Of a DNA stretch of 64,000 nt, positions 56,776-64,000 are shown in pieces. A program made the translations under genes and the position numbers. The stretch spans positions 1-64,000 of the forward strand of contig JBBSOW010000001.1 in assembly GCA_038259365.1 (NCBI GenBank). The letters are read 5' to 3'. Numbering within the stretch: the stretch's first letter is position 1; each line of letters starts with the position of its first letter. The notes below the pieces were generated by a model, which searched no databases, had not been told where the DNA came from, and worked only from the letters and a program-made list of their open reading frames with translations. The DNA is from JBBSOW01 sp038259365 (GTDB lineage Bacteria; Actinomycetota; Actinomycetes; Propionibacteriales; Propionibacteriaceae).

Positions 56776-57039
56776 TTGAGCGGGGTTCAGACCCTGTTCG
56801 CGGAGCTGTCCGACCGGCTCGCGTCTGTCGAGGTGTCGGCGCAGCTGTTCGTCGTGGGCGGGGCAGCGATGACGCTGGCCTACGACCACCACCGTCTCAC
56901 CCGTGACGTGGATGCACTGTTCGTACCCGGCCCCGAGGGAGGCAGCGGCGCGCGAATCCATCGCGGGCCTTGTCGTGACGCTGAACGTGAGACGTCCCTG
57001 CTGGATCGGGTGAGCTTCTCAGGCGAGTTGAGGACGTGA
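56776..57039 (+). pseudogene. nucleotidyltransferase (DUF6036/AbiEii-like) remnant
   Basis: The frame from a TTG reads LFVVGGAAMTLAYDHHRLTR followed by DVDALFVP, the GG-x-DxD core of small nucleotidyltransferases like AbiEii toxins. Just after VP the similarity stops; an alternative frame continues as EAAARESIAGLVV before a stop, suggesting a frameshift and a truncated end. It has a poor start and no antitoxin gene beside it. It is probably a dead remnant of a toxin or antiphage gene. Confidence 0.55.
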
Positions 57040-57093
57040 CTGCGGTGCGCCTGGAACTCGGGCAATGTCAGGGGCCTGCCCTACGGTGAGACC

Positions 57094-59258
<2,165 letters not shown>

Positions 59259-59262
<4 letters not shown>

Positions 59263-60443
59263 CCGACGGCCAGTCTCGATCTCAAGAGGCCGAGGGTCGT
59301 CGCGGAGACGCCGAGCCCCCGCCCGACGTAGCCTTCGACGCTGCCGTAGGAGTTGCGCGCCTGTTCCCAAGCGGCGTCGAGATAGGAGTCCTCGACGAGA
59401 TTGAAGTGCCTCCTCGCGTCGGCGTACGTTCGGCCCCTGGACGACAAATCCTTGGCGTACCGCGCGTCGATCACCGGGGCCAGGTACCGGTTCGACTTCA
59501 GGTATTCCTCCCGGATGCTCTCCTCGGTGGCGCCCACGAGGTGCTGCAGCAGGGCGACAATCCATCCGGTGCGATCCTTGCCGTCGGTGCAGTGGAGCAG
59601 CAGCGGTGCGGAGGTTCGTGCCACGACGGCGAGGACTTTGGCGATCACCGATCGGCAGACCGGTGAGGTCACGAACAACCGGTAGTTCGCCCGCATGGCC
59701 GCCCGGGCCCCCGCAGCGTCCGACCATGGGTAGCTTGGGGTCGAGGCGGTGCCGAACACGTTGAAGAGTCGATACTCGATTCCCGGGATCAAGGGGTCGG
59801 GGGTCTTTCTCGCCGTCTCGGTGGTGCGCAGATCGATGAACGAGGCGATGCCAGTAGAGGCGAGGATGAGCTTGTCGCCGCCGGTGGCGGCATAGGGGCG
59901 ATTGGAGCGATAGACCTGGCCACGCCGCATCCGTCTTGTATCCAACGCCAAGCCCGGCCCCGCGCCCGCCGCATCGCGAAAGTTCACCACTTCTGCCAGT
60001 CGGGCCGTCTGGGAGTGCGGGACGGCCTGGCCGCCGTCGACGTTGTTCCAAAACACGCAACCGGTGGTGGTGGGCTGCCGGTACGCGCGGTAGCCGCGGT
60101 TGTAGATCTCCTTCCCTACCGGCAGCCCGAGTGCCAGCGTGGATTCAGCGCTGTCGTAGGTGGCGCGGATCTTGCCCTTGATGATGCTGGACCCAAACTT
60201 GGTGGAGTGGTACATGTGGGCGTGCTCGAACCGCTGTTTGATCCCACCGGAGACCCGGTACTCATTGGTTGTCGGCTTCCCCACCACCGCAGAGTTCAGC
60301 CTCCACAGGGCGTAGATCTTGCCCTTGAGGACATGCCCGTTCAGGGTCCGGCTGGCCGCGTGGGCGCGAGCCGAGGGCAGGGCCAGGGGCGCCGCTGACG
60401 CAGCGCCCAAGGCCAGGGCGGTGAGAAAACCACGTCTGTTCAT
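59259..60443 (-). CDS. secreted LGFP-repeat tyrosine phosphatase
   Basis: Exported protein of 394 residues. MNRRGFLTALALGAAS is a twin-arginine-type signal. Two to three LGFP-type repeats (about 35-140: YRVSGGIKQRFEHAHMYHS, LGLPVGKE) precede a PtpB-like tyrosine/lipid phosphatase domain (about 150-394) with YRSNRPYAATGGD, FIDLRTTET and the catalytic loop HCTDGKDRTG (Cys about 285). All catalytic residues are present. LGFP repeats suggest wall binding, so it should act outside the membrane. Its 3' end overlaps the helicase gene by four bases. Confidence 0.88.
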
Positions 60444-60516
60444 CGGCCGTCCTCGGTTCTTGGAGTAATGCAGTTACGCTACGCCCGGATCGGCGTGCCC
60501 CGCACTCCCAACCAGT

Positions 60517-61431
60517 TCAGGGATCCTGGCGGATGACGTCGACCTCGACCTTGAGCTCCGAGCTGCTGGCCTCGGTGAAGATGATCCCCTTGAGCGGCGA
60601 GACGTCGCGGAAGTCGCGACCCCAACCGGTGACGAGGTAGCGCGAATCGGCCAGGTGGTTGTTGGTCGGGTCGAGATCGACCCAGCCGCCGGGCACCATG
60701 ACGGCGGCCCAGGCGTGGGTGGCGGCGGAGCCCTGGAGCTTTTCCTTCCCGGGCGGGGGTTGGGTCTCGATGTAACCGCTGACGTAGCGGGCGGGCAGCC
60801 CCACCGCGCGGAAGCAGCCGACCGCGAGATGGGCGAAGTCCTGGCAGACGCCCGCCTTGAGTTCCAGGAGTTCGGGCAGGGTCGTCTTGGTCGAGGTGGC
60901 GCCCTTGGAGTAGGTGAAGCCCGAGTAGATCTCGCTCACCAGCGCCATGATTGCCTCGCCGAGCGGGCGATCCGCGGACAAGATGGTGCCGGCATAGGCG
61001 CGGATGTCGTCGTCGATCTGCACCAGCGAGGATTCCAGCAGATACCCCACGCGCTCCACCTCGTCGATCTCCTCCGAGCGGGCCAGCTCGGCCGCCGCCT
61101 CGGCCACGCTCCACCGGTCCAGCGCCGCGAGATCGACGCGCGGCCACTCGATGTCGAAGACCGAGGTCTGGACGATGTCGAGCAGCGTGTGCGGGGTGCG
61201 AAACTCCAGGTAGTAGCTGCGGTTGCCGAAGAAGTCGACGTGCTCGGCCATGATGTCGGGCTCGGGGGAGACCGAGATGTCGTTGCTCACGATCGTTTGG
61301 GACGGCGTGGGGCGCGGCTGCAGGAAGCCACGCTCGTAGCAGGTCGTGACGTCCTCGTCGTAGGTGTAGGCGGTGCGGTGGCGCATCGCGTATCGGCGCG
61401 CGCTGAAATGACGATCCGGAGTCTCACTCAT
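60517..61431 (-). CDS. transglutaminase-like protein
   Basis: Cytosolic protein of 304 residues. An N-terminal beta domain of the bacterial transglutaminase N type (RHRTAYTYDEDVTTCYERG) precedes a transglutaminase-like Cys-protease core with Cys about 195 (KAGVCQDFAHLA), His in ATHAWAAVM and Asp in WVDLDPTNN. All triad residues are present. The ATG at 61431 overlaps the stop of the ATP-grasp/alpha-E gene (ATGA). This gene pair is widely conserved; a peptide-modifying or peptide-cleaving role is inferred, with no known substrate. Confidence 0.9.
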   Translation of the reverse strand: MSETPDRHFSARRYAMRHRTAYTYDEDVTTCYERGFLQPRPTPSQTIVSNDISVSPEPDIMAEHVDFFGNRSYYLEFRTPHTLLDIVQTSVFDIEWPRVDLAALDRWSVAEAAAELARSEEIDEVERVGYLLESSLVQIDDDIRAYAGTILSADRPLGEAIMALVSEIYSGFTYSKGATSTKTTLPELLELKAGVCQDFAHLAVGCFRAVGLPARYVSGYIETQPPPGKEKLQGSAATHAWAAVMVPGGWVDLDPTNNHLADSRYLVTGWGRDFRDVSPLKGIIFTEASSSELKVEVDVIRQDP

Positions 61432-64000
61432 CGAGCGACCTGCCTGTTCATCTCCCAGCTCGGCACCAACGAGCGCTGTTGGGGCTTGCGGGCGAAGTGG
61501 GTGATGGTGCACCGATCGGCCAGGTCGCGGAGCCGTTCGGTCACCGAGGCGAGCATCCGCTGGAGCGGTTGGCGGCCGTCCGCGCAGAGCCTCTCGGCGT
61601 CGGCCTCGCGTAGTTCGGCGTTGAGCGGGCCCACTGCCGCGGCCAGGGTCTCGTCGCCGATGAGGCCGAGGTCCTCGACGAGCCGATCCAGCTGATAGGC
61701 GATCGAACGGGGGTTGGTGCGGTCCAACAGCAGTAGCTCCGTAGCGGATTCGGCCGGGGCGGCCGGCCCCGACCCCGACGTGGTTCGCCGCCGGTGAGTG
61801 ATGACGCTCACCCCGGTTTGCAGCACGGCCTCGGTGATCTGTCCGTCGATCACCGGGGCGCGCTCGAACGCAATGGTGGCGCTCAAGACGGCCGCGGTCT
61901 GCAGGGCTCGCTCCAGCCGGGCGCCAGCGTCGATGAAGCCCCAGCTGGGATCGCGCACCATCCCTTGGGCCATGATCCCGGCGAAGGCCATCAGGGATTC
62001 CAGGACCCGAGCGATCTGCGGCTGCAACTGGGACTCGTCGGGCCGGATGTCGGCCAGGGTCCGCTCGAGGCGGCCCAGCACGATCCAGGTGTCCAGCGAG
62101 AGCTGATCGCGGACCTGCTGGGATCCGGCCACCAGGCGGGAGATGGCGTAGGCGACGCTGCCGGGGTTATCCGCGTCCACGACGAGCTCGCGCAGCGGGG
62201 ACAGCGGATCGGCCAGCCGCTCTTCGGCGCCGGGGCCGAGGAAGCCGGGATAGCTCGTCGTGACTTGCGTGACGGCCCGCAGCAACGTGGTCATGGCCGA
62301 GTGGCCGGGGGACCCCGGACGGTTGCCGTAGTCCTCCACCAGATCGTCGGCGACGGCGACGAGCCGGGCGGTGCCCTCCGCGCGCTCGGCGTAGCGGCCC
62401 ATCCAGAACAGGTTCTCGGCGATGCGCGGTACCAGCCCAAGCCCGGTGGGCAGGCTGACCTGGGCCAGGCGTCGGCGGGAGCGGCCGACCTCGGGAACGC
62501 GTTCGACGTCGCCGACGGCCCCGGGCTGTAGAACCCAGACGTCCTTGGCCAACGCACCGCAGGAGTTGGAGATCACGTACTGATCACCGGAAGCGGCGAC
62601 CCGCCCAAGGCCGCCGGGCATGAACTCGTACCCGTTATCGGTGGCGACGCCGAAGGTCCGCAGGACCAGCCGCCGGGGTGCGAGCCCGCCGGGGGTCACG
62701 GTGGGTGCTGTGGAGGTTTCCTGGGGGTCTTGTCCGCACCAGCTCAGCGGGTCGGCCCTGATCCGGCGGGCCAAGGCGTCGCGTTGGCCCGCGTCGAGTT
62801 GCCAGCCGACGATGCCCGGTTGCCCCTCTTCTCGAGACAGCGGCTTGATCACGAGCTTGTCCAGGTGGGTCAGCACGTGGTGGCGCTGGATGGGATCCCC
62901 ACACCACCAGGTTTGGGCCGACTCCAGCAGCAGGTCCTCGCCGAGCAGCTCGCGGGCCGCGGCCGAGAGGTAGGGCAGCAAGGCTGGGCTCTCGAGCACC
63001 CCGGACCCGATCGGGTTGGTGACCGCCACCCGGTTTCGGCGAGCGGCGTCGATAAGCCCCGGTAGCCCGAGCCGGGATTCAGCGCGCAGCTCCAGCGGAT
63101 CGCACCAGTCAGAATCGACGCGGCGGTAGATGACGTCGACCGGATCGAACCGGTTGGTGGCCCGTAACCAGATCCGGCCGTCCTTGGAGATGAGATCGTC
63201 GGCCTCGACCAGGGGGACGCCCATCAGCATCGCGGTGAACGCCTGATCGAAGGCCGTCTCGGCGGCGGCGCCGGGGGAGAGCAGCACGGTGCGGGGCTGC
63301 TCCACCTCGCTGGGGGCGCTGGCCTGCAGGCTGTCGGTCACGGTGTGGAAGAAGTTGCGCAGCCGGGCCAGGTTGGACGAGCGGTGCAGCCCGGCCAACA
63401 CCCGGTTGGTGATGCGTCGGTTCGCCATGGCGTAACCGGCCCCCGACGGGGCTTGGCTGCGATCCGACAGCACCCGCCACGATCCGTCCCCGCCGCGCGC
63501 CAGGTCGCTGGAGGTCAGCACCAGCTGGTGAGGCCCGGTGATGCGGATGCCGTCGGCTTGGCGAATGAAACCCGGATGCCCGAGCACGATCTCGGCCGGC
63601 ACGATGCGCGCCCTCAGCAACCGTCTCGGACCGTACAGGTCGGTGAAGATGGCGTCCAACAACCGCGAGCGCTGCTCCAACCCGGCCTCGAGGCTGTGCC
63701 ACTGCGGGGCGTCGATGATGACCGGCAGCGGATCGAGCGCCCACTTCCGGGCCTGCAATCCCGCCTCGGTGCTCCCGTAGGTGATGCCGTCGTCGCGGAC
63801 GTAGCGCCGGGCTTCGGCGTGGGCGAGCTTCAGACCGGTGTCCCCGAGGCGTTCGATGCTCGCGGCCAGGGCGGCGCTGGCCGCCCGCGGGAGCCCATCG
63901 ACGATGAGCTCGTCGACCCCCGGCGCCGCGATCTGCCCGTGGCGAGCGGACTCGAGTTCGGCACGGTAACCGTCGAGGACGGAGCTACCGAGCGCGGGGG
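61428..64000 (-). CDS. circularly permuted ATP-grasp type 2 / alpha-E domain fusion (5' end beyond window)
   Basis: The open frame runs to the right edge without a stop, and ITYGSTEAGLQARKWALDPL continues upstream of the first possible start, so the gene is cut. The ATP-grasp part (visible to about 63760-62500) has VTNPIGSGVLESPALLPYL and CGDPIQRHHVLTHLDKLVIK (cited in parts); these are peptide-ligase-like. The C-terminal alpha-E (DUF403) domain starts near ARIAENLFWMGRYAERAEG and runs to the stop. In many bacteria these are two genes; here they are one chain. With the overlapping transglutaminase it forms an operon likely to make or modify a peptide. Confidence 0.9.
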   Translation of the reverse strand, partial: PALGSSVLDGYRAELESARHGQIAAPGVDELIVDGLPRAASAALAASIERLGDTGLKLAHAEARRYVRDDGITYGSTEAGLQARKWALDPLPVIIDAPQWHSLEAGLEQRSRLLDAIFTDLYGPRRLLRARIVPAEIVLGHPGFIRQADGIRITGPHQLVLTSSDLARGGDGSWRVLSDRSQAPSGAGYAMANRRITNRVLAGLHRSSNLARLRNFFHTVTDSLQASAPSEVEQPRTVLLSPGAAAETAFDQAFTAMLMGVPLVEADDLISKDGRIWLRATNRFDPVDVIYRRVDSDWCDPLELRAESRLGLPGLIDAARRNRVAVTNPIGSGVLESPALLPYLSAAARELLGEDLLLESAQTWWCGDPIQRHHVLTHLDKLVIKPLSREEGQPGIVGWQLDAGQRDALARRIRADPLSWCGQDPQETSTAPTVTPGGLAPRRLVLRTFGVATDNGYEFMPGGLGRVAASGDQYVISNSCGALAKDVWVLQPGAVGDVERVPEVGRSRRRLAQVSLPTGLGLVPRIAENLFWMGRYAERAEGTARLVAVADDLVEDYGNRPGSPGHSAMTTLLRAVTQVTTSYPGFLGPGAEERLADPLSPLRELVVDADNPGSVAYAISRLVAGSQQVRDQLSLDTWIVLGRLERTLADIRPDESQLQPQIARVLESLMAFAGIMAQGMVRDPSWGFIDAGARLERALQTAAVLSATIAFERAPVIDGQITEAVLQTGVSVITHRRRTTSGSGPAAPAESATELLLLDRTNPRSIAYQLDRLVEDLGLIGDETLAAAVGPLNAELREADAERLCADGRQPLQRMLASVTERLRDLADRCTITHFARKPQQRSLVPSWEMNRQVAR

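Overview
The window is about 64 kb of high-GC DNA with G/C-rich third codon positions, frequent GTG starts, actinobacterial families (class F sortases with DUF4397 and CHRD proteins, LGFP-repeat proteins, DUF559 nuclease-like proteins, DUF1206, ChaB) and both HspR-type and HrcA-type heat-shock operators. It is chromosomal DNA of an actinomycete. A Propionibacteriales-like soil or environmental heterotroph is my guess, not something the sequence proves. I saw no rRNA, tRNA, CRISPR array, integrase or complete insertion sequence.

Layout. 88-4332: envelope genes on the minus strand (class F sortase, CHRD surface protein, lipoprotein, LGFP-repeat peptidase). 4582-10714: Hsp20 with dual heat-shock operators, then a 1835-residue single-chain acyl-CoA carboxylase. 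10818-16020: divergent secreted nuclease and secreted pullulanase. 16224-19849: a membrane glycosyltransferase homologue, a DUF4397 protein and a second class F sortase. 19920-31652: mixed metabolism and repair genes, including a GH32/68-like plus GH3 sugar pair, a CPBP protease and a LigD-type end-joining protein whose ligase domain looks dead. 31653-35811: a LarA-family nickel-pincer enzyme divergent from uronate isomerase and fructuronate reductase. 35984-37837: a DUF559 protein, ChaB and a small membrane protein, carrying one copy of a short inverted repeat element. 37848-53242: a homoprotocatechuate catabolic region. 53278-57039: a truncated VOC gene next to the second repeat copy, a hydrolase, an ABC exporter and a nucleotidyltransferase remnant. 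57094-64000: a RecQ-like helicase, an LGFP-phosphatase, and a transglutaminase/ATP-grasp-alpha-E pair cut by the right edge.

How the genes work together. The best-supported system is aromatic catabolism. A single-component FAD hydroxylase probably makes homoprotocatechuate. HpaD cleaves the ring, HpaE oxidises the semialdehyde, an unusual FAH-RraA fusion decarboxylates and isomerises, HpaH hydrates, and HpaI releases pyruvate and succinic semialdehyde. A succinate-semialdehyde dehydrogenase about 6 kb away finishes the route. A GntR/FCD regulator lies inside the main operon, and the same 15-base near-palindrome occurs in the divergent hpa promoter and upstream of the distant dehydrogenase, which ties the two transcription units into one regulon.

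Most novel leads: the FAH-RraA fusion; the LarA homologue as a likely sugar-acid C2 epimerase beside uronate genes; the LigD protein that lost its ligase lysine; a GT39-like protein that appears to have lost its acidic catalytic residues beside a sortase; and a two-copy element of about 92-102 bp with inverted ends that has rewritten the 3' ends of neighbouring genes.
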